Shown: one piece after another, positions 8,303 through 18,772 of the stretch | How the letters are laid out: the number at the start of each line of letters is the position of its first letter | How positions within the stretch are numbered: position 1 is the first letter of the stretch | Assembly: GCA_039023545.1 (NCBI GenBank) | Contig: JBCHKQ010000001.1 | Location: 124,001-188,000 of the forward strand | Length of the DNA: 64,000 nt | Origin: Spirochaetia bacterium 38H-sp | GTDB taxonomy: Bacteria; Spirochaetota; Spirochaetia; Winmispirales; Winmispiraceae | Direction of reading: 5' to 3' | The notes under the pieces: generated by a model | Seen by the model: the letters and a program-made list of their open reading frames with translations, nothing else | Databases searched by the model: none | Told to the model about the DNA's origin: nothing | Program-made: the position numbers and the translations under genes

Positions 8303-9286
8303 ATGATTGATGCTATGATAAGCGGCACAGGCTCTTATGTTCCCAACAAACGCATGAGCAATGACGAGCTTGCGCAGATTGTAGATACTTCTGATGAATG
8401 GATATTTTCTCACACTGGAATAAGGGCGCGGCATATAGCTGCTGAGCATGAGGCAGCATCCGACTTAGGTGTAGAGGCCGCAAAAAAAGCGCTTGAAGAT
8501 GCGGGGATTGAGCCCCTTAAGATAGACCTGGTTTTGGTCGCAACATCTACACCGGATTATAACAGCTATCCGTCCACAGCATGTATTATTCAGGACAGGC
8601 TGGGCTGCAAGAATGCCGGCGCCATGGATATAACAGCTGCATGTACAGGTTTTGTCTATGGCCTGGAAACAGCTTCTTCTTTTGTTGCAAGCGGCAGAGC
8701 AAAACATGTGCTACTGGTAGGTACAGAGGTTAACAGCAGGATTCTCAACTGGAAAGACAGAAACACCTGTGTGCTTTTTGGCGATGCTGCAGGTGCAGTA
8801 GTAGTCAGTGTATCACAGGATAAAGACTCCAGAGTTGCAGACAGCATACTTCGCTCCGACGGTTCAGGGGAGAGAGCACTGCTAAGGCCCGCAGGCGGTT
8901 CCCGCAAGCCAATAGAAACAGGAAGCAAAGCTGATGATACCTATGTTACAATGGATGGCCGAAAGGTATATCTTTTTGCAGTTGACGCACTCCGTCGCAC
9001 AGTAGAGGAACTTATGCAAAGAAACTCGCTGGACATAGAAGATGTTGACTGGATAGTCCCGCATCAGGCCAATGTCCGCATAATACAGGCATGTGCCAAC
9101 AGACTAGGTATACCGCAGGAAAAGTTTTTCCTCAACCTAGAAGAATACGCTAACACATCGGCAGCATCAATTCCGCTAGCAATGGATGAAATGAGAAAAA
9201 AAGGACTGCTAAAAAAAGGCAACAGAATAATAACAGTAGGTTTTGGCGCAGGGCTAACTTATGGAGGCAATTACATAATATGGTAG
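8303..9286 (+). CDS. fabH: 3-oxoacyl-ACP synthase III
   Basis: 327 residues from MIDAMISGTG, preceded by GGAGG with 5-nt spacing; an upstream in-frame extension lacks these signals. Starts fatty-acid synthesis by condensing acetyl-CoA (or a branched primer) with malonyl-ACP. The Cys-His-Asn triad is visible: C114 in DITAACTGF, H254 in VPHQANVR and N284 in YANTSAAS. The C-terminal GFGAGLTYG motif is intact. It is a single gene followed by a strong terminator; other fatty-acid synthesis genes are not adjacent. Bases 9340-9592 beyond it show no gene or obvious structure. Confidence 0.96.
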   Translation: MIDAMISGTGSYVPNKRMSNDELAQIVDTSDEWIFSHTGIRARHIAAEHEAASDLGVEAAKKALEDAGIEPLKIDLVLVATSTPDYNSYPSTACIIQDRLGCKNAGAMDITAACTGFVYGLETASSFVASGRAKHVLLVGTEVNSRILNWKDRNTCVLFGDAAGAVVVSVSQDKDSRVADSILRSDGSGERALLRPAGGSRKPIETGSKADDTYVTMDGRKVYLFAVDALRRTVEELMQRNSLDIEDVDWIVPHQANVRIIQACANRLGIPQEKFFLNLEEYANTSAASIPLAMDEMRKKGLLKKGNRIITVGFGAGLTYGGNYIIW

Positions 9287-9316
9287 CAAAGGAGGACGCA
9301 ACCATATAAAAAACAG

Positions 9317-9339
9317 GCTGCCACATGGCAGCTTTTTTT
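9317..9339 (+). terminator. fabH terminator
   Basis: Six-bp stem GCTGCC/GGCAGC, loop ACAT, followed by seven T. Confidence 0.85.
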
Positions 9340-9592
9340 ACAAACCAAGCATAAGAATAAAAAGGAGCAGGATAAGATAGCAGACTTTCCCTGGACTGTT
9401 CAGCAGACTATAAAAGGATTCCTCTAGGATAGACTGCTATCACCATATAAAACAAAGCAAAGACAGAGCATCATGCCCCCCCATCCCATCATATACTTCT
9501 TCCAGGGTATAACATATAGGATGTATAACATCACAACCATCAAGTACAACCAAGTCTTATACACTCATCATCGGAGCACTCCTGCCTATCTA

Positions 9593-12500
9593 TCAGGCAT
9601 CAGTCACATAAGCACTAGTACCATCTGCAATAAAAGTGTCTACAGAAGAAAGAAAAGATTCAAGAAAGGTTTCCTCCTCCTTCCAGTCATCTTCTTTAAA
9701 AAACTCATAAACTGCAGGCTCCCCTTTGCCAGTAAAAACAAGCCGTACACTTATATTATTTTTTTTCCATAAAAAATCTGCCATACGTATATATAAGAAG
9801 ACCTGCATCCTGTATTCCTCGGGAAAGCCTCCAGTCTTCCATTCGTAAATAACAACAGAGTTATTTTCTATTTTTACAGCATCCAGCTTGCCATGGATAT
9901 AATAATCCCTGTATTTAATCTCCACATCATACTCATGCATAAGAGAAGAAAGCTCAAACCTAGAAGAAAGCCCAACAACAGCATCATAAGCCTTATCAAA
10001 AAAGGCATCTACTTCGTCATAAGATAAGGCACCTATGGCATCGGGGTTTAGAAGGACATACTTTTTTAACCTTTCTTTATCTTTTATAAATGCAGACTTT
10101 TCTATAAGAAAATGAACAAGATTACCATAGACCGTGGAATCATGCAGATCATATCCAGAAGAAAAAGTCTTTATAATATTCTTTTTAGTCTTTTCATAGG
10201 CATCCGCTATCACACTTACGCTGAGACTTTTTTTGATATACGGACCAAGCTCAGGCCTGCATTCTTTGTAAACATGCTTTAGCTCCGATAAGAGCCTTGT
10301 ATTTGGCTTTTTAAACCATACAGAATCTTGCTTTATCTCTTCTTTGATTATTCTGACATGATTTGAGGCCTTAAGCTCCATCTCCTCTGCATCAGAGAAA
10401 AGCAAAGGCAAAAAACTATTATCAGAATTACGCTCAGAAATACTTCCGGCAATAAGTAGATGCGACTCTGCCCTGGTAAGAGCAACATACAAAAGACGCC
10501 TTAGCTCATATTCTTCCAGCTTCTTTTTTTTATCCAGATAATCCTTTAATACGGGATTACTCTTGGAAAAAGAGAAAACAGGATAAGAATCATCTATAAA
10601 GGCATAAGGAAAACTTTTCTCACTCTCCTTCCTCCCGGACTTTCCTACGGAAACAAGAGCAACAAAAGGAAACTCAAGTCCCTTGGAAGCATGTATGGTC
10701 ATAATCTTTACAGAACTTTCCGCATCTACTGGAACATCATAAAGCTCCTGCTTTTCAAACCTACCCAGCATATCAAAAAGATAATCTATAAAAGATGCAA
10801 GAGATTTTCCCTCGTAACTTCTACAAAGGAAAAGAAGTTCATCATAAACCTTTAAAAAGGGATGAAAATCTATCCTCTTAAGAAGCATAAACCTGTAACC
10901 AGCATCATACCATAGATATCGTATAAGCTCTGCAGGAGACATCCTGTCAGCCATGTAAGAAAGCTCTCTGTATATAGTTCTGCCTCTCTTATAAGCATCT
11001 GGACTGTCAAGCCCCAGCATATCCAGCTCACTATCCGATAAAGAAAAACACACAGGAAACCTGCGCTCTTTTTCCTTTTTTATAACCTTGGTAATGTCCT
11101 TGTCAGACAATGCACACAAAGGCCCCCTAAGGACAGCATAAAAAGACAACCAGTCATCGGGATAAACAATAATAAAAAGCCATGATACAAGATCATTGAC
11201 AGCAGCTTCAAGAAACATATTTCTGCTTACACCTGCAACATAGGGAATCCCCTCTCTTCTCATGGCTTTTTCGTAAGACAGCTGAGCAGTAGTGCTTCTC
11301 ATAAGTACAGCTATATCCCCGTATGCAAGAGGTCTAAGCTCTCCACTTCTTTTATCCCTAACCATAAGGGAAGAATTTTCCACAAGCCCCTTGAGTTTTG
11401 CGGCAACCCATGCAGCCTCAATATCATCCTTGCTATAAAAAGGGTTTTTGACAACATCAGCAGATTTTTTTTGTATACCTACAAAAACAGAAGGCTCAAG
11501 AATGGTCTTATCCATTCTTTTCTCTGCGGGATCAAACCTTATCCCTCCTGCATCAGAGTTATTAAAAAGCTCATGAGAAATCTCGTTAAAAAAATCAACA
11601 AGAGCAGGCTCTGATCTGTAGTTATGAGCAAGCCTTATAAACTCCATATCCGGATAATCAGGCTTTACTGCATCATCTCTAAGACTGTTAAAGACAGAAA
11701 CATCAGCGCCTCTAAAAAGATAGATAGACTGTTTCTCATCTCCCACGATAAAAAGCTTTCCGCGTTCAAGAGAATTGATATCGGGAACAGACTCGGAAAA
11801 AATCCCTTTTTTTTCCGCAAGAAAGAAAAGAAACTCTTTCTGCAGCTCATTATTATCCTGGAACTCATCCACAAGAATATAATCAAACCTCTCCTTATAA
11901 AAAGCCCTGATCCCTTTATCCTTTTTTATAAGCTCTACAGCTGCTGAGAAAACATCGGAAAAAGTAAGGAGATTGTGGCGTCGTTTAAAAGCTATCACCT
12001 CATCATGCCACATTTTTATAAAATCATTGAGAACCAAATTATCCTCAAGATTATCATACATGTGCATAATATCATCAGAAAGATTAATAAGCTCTTTTTT
12101 ACAGTCATTGGGATTTATGCTATCCTTTGCTGTCCGATCCAAAACAAAAGACTCAAGAAGCCTTTTAATCTCCGGCAGAGACTTGGGAACATTATCAAAG
12201 AGAGAAATAAGCTCAGATTCTTTTTCCAGAACCTTATCAAGCTTTTCTGTTGTTTTGTTCTTCTTATTTCCCACTATATCAAGAACAGTCCTGCAGGAAG
12301 AAAAAAGATTTCTGACTCCTGTTTCAATCTCTTCTATTTTATCCTCAAGCAGCTTTGTAAATCTGTCGGAGTATTGCCATCTTCCAGAAACAGGATAGCC
12401 CGTGATACATGCATAGTTTGCGGCATAGTCCATAAGCACATCTTCTACTATCCTATCCGGTTCCCAGTCTTTACATAATAAAGAAAGAGAGTTCTTAAAT

Positions 12501-12934
12501 TGCTCATCCTGCAATGACCTTAGAAAAAAAGTTCTCGCAAGAGCAGAAAGTCCTTCAAGTTCTTCCCCGTTGCAAATAGAAAAATCAGGAGCAAAACCAT
12601 AACGGCTGCTATACGGCCTTACGACAGATGCACAAAAAGAATCTATCGTAGATATGACAGCCTTTTCAAAATCCCTTATAAGGTTTTCCTCACCGCTTTC
12701 TCTTATACCCTCTGCTATTCTCTGGCGCATCTCGCTTGCAGCCTTTCTGGTAAAAGTAAGAGCCATAATCCTTGATGGTTTTACATTCTTTTCTATGACA
12801 AGGTATAGAAATCTTCTTGTAAGCACACGTGTCTTTCCTGAGCCTGCACCAGCAACAACAACAGCATTCTTATCAGTAATAACAGCCTGTCTCTGAGCGC
12901 TATCAAGACCCCTCAGTATATCTTCAGTTCTCAT
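9593..12934 (-). CDS. addA: AddA-like helicase-nuclease (UvrD/RecB family)
   Basis: 1113 residues. N-terminal SF1 helicase with Walker A AGAGSGKT (28-35), motif Ia ALTFTRKAA and Walker B ILVDEFQD. The C-terminal PD-(D/E)xK nuclease has GKLDAVKI (D~1018) and IYEWKTGG (E~1031, K~1033). This order is that of AddA/RecB, which processes double-strand breaks before RecA loading. The start overlaps the end of the AddB-like gene by 11 bases and has a GAGAGGG ribosome site. Length and nuclease domain favour AddA over plain UvrD. Confidence 0.92.
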   Translation of the reverse strand: MRTEDILRGLDSAQRQAVITDKNAVVVAGAGSGKTRVLTRRFLYLVIEKNVKPSRIMALTFTRKAASEMRQRIAEGIRESGEENLIRDFEKAVISTIDSFCASVVRPYSSRYGFAPDFSICNGEELEGLSALARTFFLRSLQDEQFKNSLSLLCKDWEPDRIVEDVLMDYAANYACITGYPVSGRWQYSDRFTKLLEDKIEEIETGVRNLFSSCRTVLDIVGNKKNKTTEKLDKVLEKESELISLFDNVPKSLPEIKRLLESFVLDRTAKDSINPNDCKKELINLSDDIMHMYDNLEDNLVLNDFIKMWHDEVIAFKRRHNLLTFSDVFSAAVELIKKDKGIRAFYKERFDYILVDEFQDNNELQKEFLFFLAEKKGIFSESVPDINSLERGKLFIVGDEKQSIYLFRGADVSVFNSLRDDAVKPDYPDMEFIRLAHNYRSEPALVDFFNEISHELFNNSDAGGIRFDPAEKRMDKTILEPSVFVGIQKKSADVVKNPFYSKDDIEAAWVAAKLKGLVENSSLMVRDKRSGELRPLAYGDIAVLMRSTTAQLSYEKAMRREGIPYVAGVSRNMFLEAAVNDLVSWLFIIVYPDDWLSFYAVLRGPLCALSDKDITKVIKKEKERRFPVCFSLSDSELDMLGLDSPDAYKRGRTIYRELSYMADRMSPAELIRYLWYDAGYRFMLLKRIDFHPFLKVYDELLFLCRSYEGKSLASFIDYLFDMLGRFEKQELYDVPVDAESSVKIMTIHASKGLEFPFVALVSVGKSGRKESEKSFPYAFIDDSYPVFSFSKSNPVLKDYLDKKKKLEEYELRRLLYVALTRAESHLLIAGSISERNSDNSFLPLLFSDAEEMELKASNHVRIIKEEIKQDSVWFKKPNTRLLSELKHVYKECRPELGPYIKKSLSVSVIADAYEKTKKNIIKTFSSGYDLHDSTVYGNLVHFLIEKSAFIKDKERLKKYVLLNPDAIGALSYDEVDAFFDKAYDAVVGLSSRFELSSLMHEYDVEIKYRDYYIHGKLDAVKIENNSVVIYEWKTGGFPEEYRMQVFLYIRMADFLWKKNNISVRLVFTGKGEPAVYEFFKEDDWKEEETFLESFLSSVDTFIADGTSAYVTDA

Positions 12935-15731
12935 TGTTTCTACCCTCTCTTATCGCATACCTTGCGCGGCATAATCGTCTGTAAGCACACGCTCCTGTAA
13001 AGGAAGAACACACATTCTCATTATCAATAGCATAGGTAAAGTCACAAACCTGTAGACTATCTACAATACCTTCAAGCAATTCTTCCAATATATTAAAGAC
13101 ATCAAGAAGAGAAGAATCATCCTGATAAGAACCAGCAGAGCTTTTCCTGTTTCTTAAAAGGAGTGGATTGTTCTTATTTTCATTAACTACAGGGAAATAC
13201 ATCCCATCAAGAAGTTTGGAAACATCTTCTCCATAAAGATGATATAAAATCAACATATACAGTAAAACCTGTAAATCTATCTTCTCTCCCCTTTCAAGCT
13301 TTTCCTTCTTGGGAAAAGACGGGATATTTCCTGTTTTAAAATCTATGACAATAGTAGAATCATCATTATCGCCAAGAAGTAAATCCATTCTTCCTCTGAG
13401 AATAAAACCTGCCTCAGGATTATCCCACTTGAGTTCTGATTCCTGAGACTTGACATATAAGGACAGCCCTATATTCTCAAGACTATCCCGCAACCTCTCC
13501 GCAATAGTATTGAGATACGGCTCATATCTTTTTGAAAGAACATCAGAAAAAAAGCCAGCCCCTCTTTTATTAAGACCTTGAAGCAGGACAGATTTAAAAT
13601 CAAAACCCTCATTTGCAAGCTCATCGAGCCTCTTACCAGCAGAAAAGAAGTAAGATAACACCTCGTGCAAGGCACTTCCCACAATCATCCTGTCATAAAA
13701 AATAGGCCTTATCCTATACTCATCGATATCAAGCAGTCTTGAAACAAACATCCTAAAAGGACAATCATAAAAATCCTGTACAAAGTGAGGAGAAAAAACA
13801 AAAACACCATCGGAAAAATAATTTTTACTTTCAAACCATGGCTTAATCTCAAAAAAATCACCGGGATTAAAAGACTCCTTAAAAAAATAATGATCAAGAT
13901 GGAGAGCAGCATCATATCCCTTTTTCTGGGAATAAAAAGGCAAAAAATTGCCAGTCTCTCCAGCAAAAAGACCTTTTTCCCCATATATAGGAAGCTTTTC
14001 AAGCTCATCCTGCTCTACTGCATTTGTTTTACCATATATAATCACATAAGGAGGAACCTCATGCTGTCTTCCTCCACCCTCAACATGCATAGAAAAAAAA
14101 GCATTACATGCAGAGTAGGCCTGTAAAAAAGCATTACCCAGCTCATATTCCCTTATTGAGGCAGATTCTTTCTCCGGCTCAGGTAGAAAAGAAAGCAAAG
14201 AAGTCCTTACACTTGCAGACTCTGCATCAAGTCCCATAACAAAGGTATTTTTAAAAGCAATGCCGGCACTCAACCTGTAAGGAAAAACAGAAACACCACC
14301 AGAAGACTCGGAGCTCACATAAGACATACCAGAAAGAACAGCAAGCCACACATCCCATGGCCTTGATACAGAAAACAAACCATCCAATACAACCTCATAA
14401 TTACATAAACGTTGCAAAGCCCTTCGGGCAAAACCCCATGACCTACGCATCTCTGCACCGGGCTCTCCTCCAAGCAAAAAATCATAAAGAAGAGAAAACC
14501 TATCAACAAGCATAGAAAAAGACTCAGAAGAAACAACCGCAGGTAAAAAAGAAAACAGCACCCATGCTATAAAACCAAGCTCAGCAAAAAAACGCTCCTC
14601 CGTATCCTTGTAAGCTTCTAAAAAAGAGACATCAAGCACACCCCTGTCAAATCTCTCATCCAAGACTGAGAAAAAAGTATCATCCAGATGATGCTCTACC
14701 TCATATTTTATATAAGAAAAAAGCCTGTTTTCACCATAGTCCGCAGAAAAATAAGAAGATTTTACGGCAAGCCTTATTATCTCCCGCATTGTCCCACTAA
14801 AACGCCAGGGGACATCAGAGGCAAGACACAAATCCCTCAAAGATTCAAACGAAAAACCAGAAGAAACAGCATCGGATATCAAAAAAACAAGCCTTACTCC
14901 CGGGACATCCCTGAGAGACCTGCCAAACTCAAAAGAAAGAGGAACCCCATAGACCTCGGATTCTGTACGCAGAATACCTTCTAAAGCCCTGTCCGCAAGA
15001 ACAATGGAAAAATCAGCAGCAAAAGCCCCCTTTTCCAGCTGATTTCGCAAAGAACTCAGAACATAACGCACCTCGGACACAGGATCAGGAAACACTGTAA
15101 GCTCAACATCCTTGCGCACCAAATCCAACCCAATCCAACCATCTGGAAGCTCATCCTTATAAAAAGCTCTTATTGTAAATAACGATGGATACACAACAAC
15201 CACATTCCCCGGCAGGCGTCCATCAAGACGCGCATCCAAGAAAGCCTTTTCCGGCTCAAAAAGCATAGCCTCACTAAGAAAACGCTCATAATAAGCCCCC
15301 AACAATCTCACAGCTTGTGCCCTCTTCTCCGGTAACCTGTCAAAACCTGCAAGAACATGTGGTGCAATCAGCACATCCGGCAAAATAGAAGCAATATAAT
15401 TTACAAAAGGCGACTCATCCTCTGGACAATCAAAAAGCCCCTCGAGCTCCCCATCTCTCCTACAAAGCGGAGCAACCATAGAAGCAAAGAGAATCCTCTC
15501 CATATTGCCAGCGGGTCTATGCAAAGCATCTGCAACATAAGAACGCAGAAAATCATCCCAGGATAAAAATCGCCCGGCATCAACAGCAGTATAAACATCA
15601 GTCATGCAATCAAGAAAGAAACGCCTCACAACCTCGGAAGGAAACACAAAAGCCGCAGCAGGAGAAGACTTATACAAAACACACAGACGGGAAAAAACCC
15701 CATCAAAATCAGAAAAAACTTCCTTGTGCAT
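12924..15731 (-). CDS. addB: AddB-like nuclease subunit
   Basis: 935 residues from MHKEVFSDFD, chosen because AAGGGG precedes it; the frame also extends 15 codons into the adjacent palindromic repeat. The N-terminal two thirds is a degenerate helicase-like region without Walker A. The C-terminal nuclease has GRMDLLLG (D783) and IDFKTG (D797, K799) and is framed by cysteines that could hold an iron-sulfur cluster: one in DCPFRMF and three near the C-terminus (C-x6-C-x5-C). This matches AddB architecture. It is immediately upstream of and overlapping addA, as in AddAB operons. Sequence is divergent, so the subunit name rests on position plus the C-terminal domain. Confidence 0.82.
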   Translation of the reverse strand: MHKEVFSDFDGVFSRLCVLYKSSPAAAFVFPSEVVRRFFLDCMTDVYTAVDAGRFLSWDDFLRSYVADALHRPAGNMERILFASMVAPLCRRDGELEGLFDCPEDESPFVNYIASILPDVLIAPHVLAGFDRLPEKRAQAVRLLGAYYERFLSEAMLFEPEKAFLDARLDGRLPGNVVVVYPSLFTIRAFYKDELPDGWIGLDLVRKDVELTVFPDPVSEVRYVLSSLRNQLEKGAFAADFSIVLADRALEGILRTESEVYGVPLSFEFGRSLRDVPGVRLVFLISDAVSSGFSFESLRDLCLASDVPWRFSGTMREIIRLAVKSSYFSADYGENRLFSYIKYEVEHHLDDTFFSVLDERFDRGVLDVSFLEAYKDTEERFFAELGFIAWVLFSFLPAVVSSESFSMLVDRFSLLYDFLLGGEPGAEMRRSWGFARRALQRLCNYEVVLDGLFSVSRPWDVWLAVLSGMSYVSSESSGGVSVFPYRLSAGIAFKNTFVMGLDAESASVRTSLLSFLPEPEKESASIREYELGNAFLQAYSACNAFFSMHVEGGGRQHEVPPYVIIYGKTNAVEQDELEKLPIYGEKGLFAGETGNFLPFYSQKKGYDAALHLDHYFFKESFNPGDFFEIKPWFESKNYFSDGVFVFSPHFVQDFYDCPFRMFVSRLLDIDEYRIRPIFYDRMIVGSALHEVLSYFFSAGKRLDELANEGFDFKSVLLQGLNKRGAGFFSDVLSKRYEPYLNTIAERLRDSLENIGLSLYVKSQESELKWDNPEAGFILRGRMDLLLGDNDDSTIVIDFKTGNIPSFPKKEKLERGEKIDLQVLLYMLILYHLYGEDVSKLLDGMYFPVVNENKNNPLLLRNRKSSAGSYQDDSSLLDVFNILEELLEGIVDSLQVCDFTYAIDNENVCSSFTGACAYRRLCRARYAIREGRNNEN

Positions 15732-15753
15732 AAAACCCCTTTTTAAACAAAAA

Positions 15754-15790
15754 CATACCGAACGGCGTAAGCGCATAGCGCTTCCGCCTT
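15754..15790 (-). repeat. Palindromic repeat acting as terminator
   Basis: Read on the minus strand: AAAAGGCGGAAGCGC, loop TAT, GCGCTTACGCC, then CGTTCGGTATG and five T. This is one copy of the ACCGAACG repeat placed exactly where a terminator for the gene ending at 15841 would be expected. Confidence 0.65.
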
Positions 15791-15840
15791 TTAGAAGAAA
15801 ACTATATCACAAGCATAAATATTTTAAAAACCATATAAAA

Positions 15841-17472
15841 CTATCTCGAAATAAGATAAGCCTTAAAATCCCTGTAGTGATAAGGGAACCATTCTGCAAT
15901 CCTGGAGGGAGAAAGGGAAAACATCCTTTGCATACCTTCCACCTCCTGAGGGAAAATAACAGAAATATCCCTCCAGAGCTCAAGCTGAGGTGCAGAAGCC
16001 ACAGAGAAAAGATTAATAGGAGCAAAAACACTCAATACACCGCCAGCAAAGGTACTGCCCCACTTAAAAAAAGTAATTCTATTGGCCTGGGAATATAGCT
16101 CAGATATCTGTCTGTGCAGTTTCTCGGCAGCAGCAGGGTCTGTTTCCGCAAGATAAGAAGGATACAAAGCATCTGCCTGCGCCTTTAATTCCTGACTATT
16201 ATCATTGAGCCAAAAATAAACAGCAGCAGCATCAAGCCCCAAAGCTATAAGGACTTCGCTCACAGGAAGAATAAAATCAAGAGATGAAACCATCCTCTCT
16301 CTATGTCTGCTGTCTGATTTTTCTATAAAAAACACAAGCCTCTCATACCAGAGCTGCCAAGACTCAGAAACATATACAAGAACAGGCCTGAGAGCCTTAA
16401 GTCGGCCAAGAGCCTCTCCCGGCCTGTATAGCTCAAAAAGCCTCAGCGCATGATACACATTGATAAGCAAATATTCTTCCCCACAGGAAAAAAGAGTATC
16501 CATAAGAAGAGAAGTATAAGGAGTATCGGGGGGAACCTCTGACAACAGTTTTCCTATACGTTCAGGAACAAAAGGGTCCGGAGAAAGAGCCGTATCTTCT
16601 ATGTATTTCTTGAGCTTGCCAGGCTCAAGAAGAAGCAAAAAACCCTTCTCCTGTCCCCTGTAGACAACAAGAGAAGGAGAAAAAGACACATCGGAAAACA
16701 TAGCTTTCCATTCTGCTGCTAGCTCTCTAAGTCCTCTCTCGTCACCAGAAATTGCTGCAGAAACAGCCTTTTCTTTTATATCAGCTATATAACTCTTCTC
16801 CTCATCCGTAAGCACAGGCACAGAAAAACTAATAACAGAATCAGCCCCCCTGCTCACTGTTATTTTCCCCTTTTCTATAATGACCTGCTTACCAAAACGA
16901 AACTGCTCCACTCGCCAGTCATACGTACCCGAAATCACAGGTGCAATGATACCGGACACTTCGCCCAGCTCAACATTGTTGATAACAAGATTATATTTAC
17001 CCCTTTCTCCAAGATTCTGTACACTGACCCTTCCCATCTCGACTTGCTCAGCAGAAATAGCTTTTATAAGAGAAGTAACCGCTGTCTCCAACTGCTCAAA
17101 AGGACTATCCAGTCTGGAGATATTAGATTCTATATTATTAAGGACCTTCCCGTCATCCGTATTTATGAGAGTAAAACTTATAACATAACCTTCGCTACCA
17201 TTTGAGAAAGCAGTATAAAGAAGTCTGTCTGGATTTTTTTCTTCTATTATTTTTTTTACATCGGTATCCTCACCCTTCTTTATTTCAATCGGGATAACAT
17301 CCTTTAACAGCATAAGGTCCAGAGAGATAGCATTTTTCAGACTGGACACAATGGCCTTTGCCTGAGGCTCCCTTACATCTGTATCAAAAGGCATTACGGC
17401 AACCCGGAGTTCTTTTGAAAAAACAGGAAATACTAACAGAAAAAATATAACAGAAAGAAAAACTTTCTTCAT
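15841..17472 (-). CDS. Exported protein with TolB-N-like domain, function unknown
   Basis: 543 residues with a clear signal peptide (MKKVFLSVIFFLLVFPVFS). The segment after it, LRVAVMPFDTD, and the following ~120 residues resemble the TolB-N/FlgO-type fold found in many spirochaete envelope proteins. The rest is largely helical, with a hydrophobic stretch near residues 470-490 that may contact or span a membrane. Start codon preceded by GGAG at 6 nt. It begins 3 bases after the lipoprotein gene at 17476, so the two form an operon. I do not recognise a specific function; a role at the cell envelope is inference. Confidence 0.8.
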   Translation of the reverse strand: MKKVFLSVIFFLLVFPVFSKELRVAVMPFDTDVREPQAKAIVSSLKNAISLDLMLLKDVIPIEIKKGEDTDVKKIIEEKNPDRLLYTAFSNGSEGYVISFTLINTDDGKVLNNIESNISRLDSPFEQLETAVTSLIKAISAEQVEMGRVSVQNLGERGKYNLVINNVELGEVSGIIAPVISGTYDWRVEQFRFGKQVIIEKGKITVSRGADSVISFSVPVLTDEEKSYIADIKEKAVSAAISGDERGLRELAAEWKAMFSDVSFSPSLVVYRGQEKGFLLLLEPGKLKKYIEDTALSPDPFVPERIGKLLSEVPPDTPYTSLLMDTLFSCGEEYLLINVYHALRLFELYRPGEALGRLKALRPVLVYVSESWQLWYERLVFFIEKSDSRHRERMVSSLDFILPVSEVLIALGLDAAAVYFWLNDNSQELKAQADALYPSYLAETDPAAAEKLHRQISELYSQANRITFFKWGSTFAGGVLSVFAPINLFSVASAPQLELWRDISVIFPQEVEGMQRMFSLSPSRIAEWFPYHYRDFKAYLISR

Positions 17473-17475
17473 AGT

Positions 17476-18639
17476 TTACTCCAGGCAATAGATATTTGCA
17501 GCAGTTACACCATCCGTATCAGAATAAAATACAAGATACTTTTCTCCGGTATCAGCCAGCGCAGCCTTGATACCATTGGTATAAGAATACAGACTGTAAG
17601 GACTATCTGTTTTGGAAGAAGATAGAGAATCATCCTTTCTTATAAGGACAAGAGAACCTGAGCCATCATCATACAGGATAGAAAACCCTTCTGCTTCCAT
17701 ATTGACATCAAGAACACTAACAGTACCAAGTCCCCAAGCTTTACTCCATATTAAATTAGCAGAGTTTAAAAAAATTCCTATTATATCTGTCATATCTGTA
17801 TCAAGAAAAAAATAATGAGAATTATTGTTACGCAGGGGCAATGCACCAACACCGCTTATAGTTGCAGTAATAGTATCTGAAGAAGAAGCAGAAATTGCAT
17901 CCGACACAATCGAGAAAAAAACAGAGTTTAAAACTGTTGCACTCGTACCATCATCATCCGCAATAAGCAACATTCCTTCTCCGCTGCCATCACTCCGCAT
18001 AGAAAGCCCTCCTACAGACATTGATGTTACAGAACCGGAATACACTATTATAGAATCAATAAGACTTGCAGAAGAGGTAGATGTGTCCAAGAGTATGATT
18101 TTTACATCCTTTGAAGAATCTGTGTATGCAAAAGCCCATCTGTCAGTACCCATAAAAACAGGCTCGCTCATTTCATGATAGGAAGCAGCTCCAGAAGCCA
18201 CTACGGTAAAACTGCTTAGGATATTAAGCTCACTGTCAATTAGAAAGAACATAATATCCCCACCATCATATACACTTATACCAATATTCCCACCGCCTGT
18301 TGTTGCTTTTATTGCACCTATACTGCTTGAGGCTGTTGCAAGATTACTTGCCCCTACCTTTACAACTGCATCCTCATCACAGGACAATGCAGACAGGACT
18401 GTCCCATCAGGCGTATAAAGAAGAACAGCAGCACTACCGCTCCACACTGCCGTAAAGGAAGAAGCAGTGCTGATTCCCATATCATGTTGATTTATGTTTT
18501 TCAATGCTATCGCATAAGTATCTGCATTATAAGAAAGCGGATCAAGAGGATTGGAAAAATCTGGCAATCTATATCCGCAGGATATCATACTCTGAGAAAA
18601 TAAAAAAAGAGAAAAATAGAAAAATATTTTCTTTCCCAT
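17476..18639 (-). CDS. Lipoprotein, function unknown
   Basis: 387 residues from MGKKIFF. Lipobox MISC with C21. The body is rich in Ser, Thr, Gly and Asp, with repeated beta-strand-like segments (for example SFTAVWSGSAAVLLYTPDG, WAFAYTDSSKDVKIILLD), suggesting a beta-propeller or beta-solenoid surface domain. A canonical promoter ends 6 nt before this ATG, which decides the start against an upstream ATG. First gene of a two-gene operon with the TolB-like protein. No recognisable family. Confidence 0.8.
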   Translation of the reverse strand: MGKKIFFYFSLFLFSQSMISCGYRLPDFSNPLDPLSYNADTYAIALKNINQHDMGISTASSFTAVWSGSAAVLLYTPDGTVLSALSCDEDAVVKVGASNLATASSSIGAIKATTGGGNIGISVYDGGDIMFFLIDSELNILSSFTVVASGAASYHEMSEPVFMGTDRWAFAYTDSSKDVKIILLDTSTSSASLIDSIIVYSGSVTSMSVGGLSMRSDGSGEGMLLIADDDGTSATVLNSVFFSIVSDAISASSSDTITATISGVGALPLRNNNSHYFFLDTDMTDIIGIFLNSANLIWSKAWGLGTVSVLDVNMEAEGFSILYDDGSGSLVLIRKDDSLSSSKTDSPYSLYSYTNGIKAALADTGEKYLVFYSDTDGVTAANIYCLE

Positions 18640-18645
18640 ACAGCC

Positions 18646-18674
18646 AGCATACATCAAAAACAGGCTTATTTCAA
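18646..18674 (-). promoter_or_regulatory. Lipoprotein promoter (leaderless arrangement)
   Basis: On the minus strand TTGAAA (18674-18669), 17-bp spacer, TATGCT (18651-18646), then six bases to the ATG at 18639. Confidence 0.6.
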
Positions 18675-18772
18675 ACGATAAAAAAGAGAAGGCTTCTAAA
18701 GCTGTTTTTATTATAAGAGCAGTTTTGACTTATGCCTTTATTTCTTTATCCTTTTATGATAAAAATAGAATA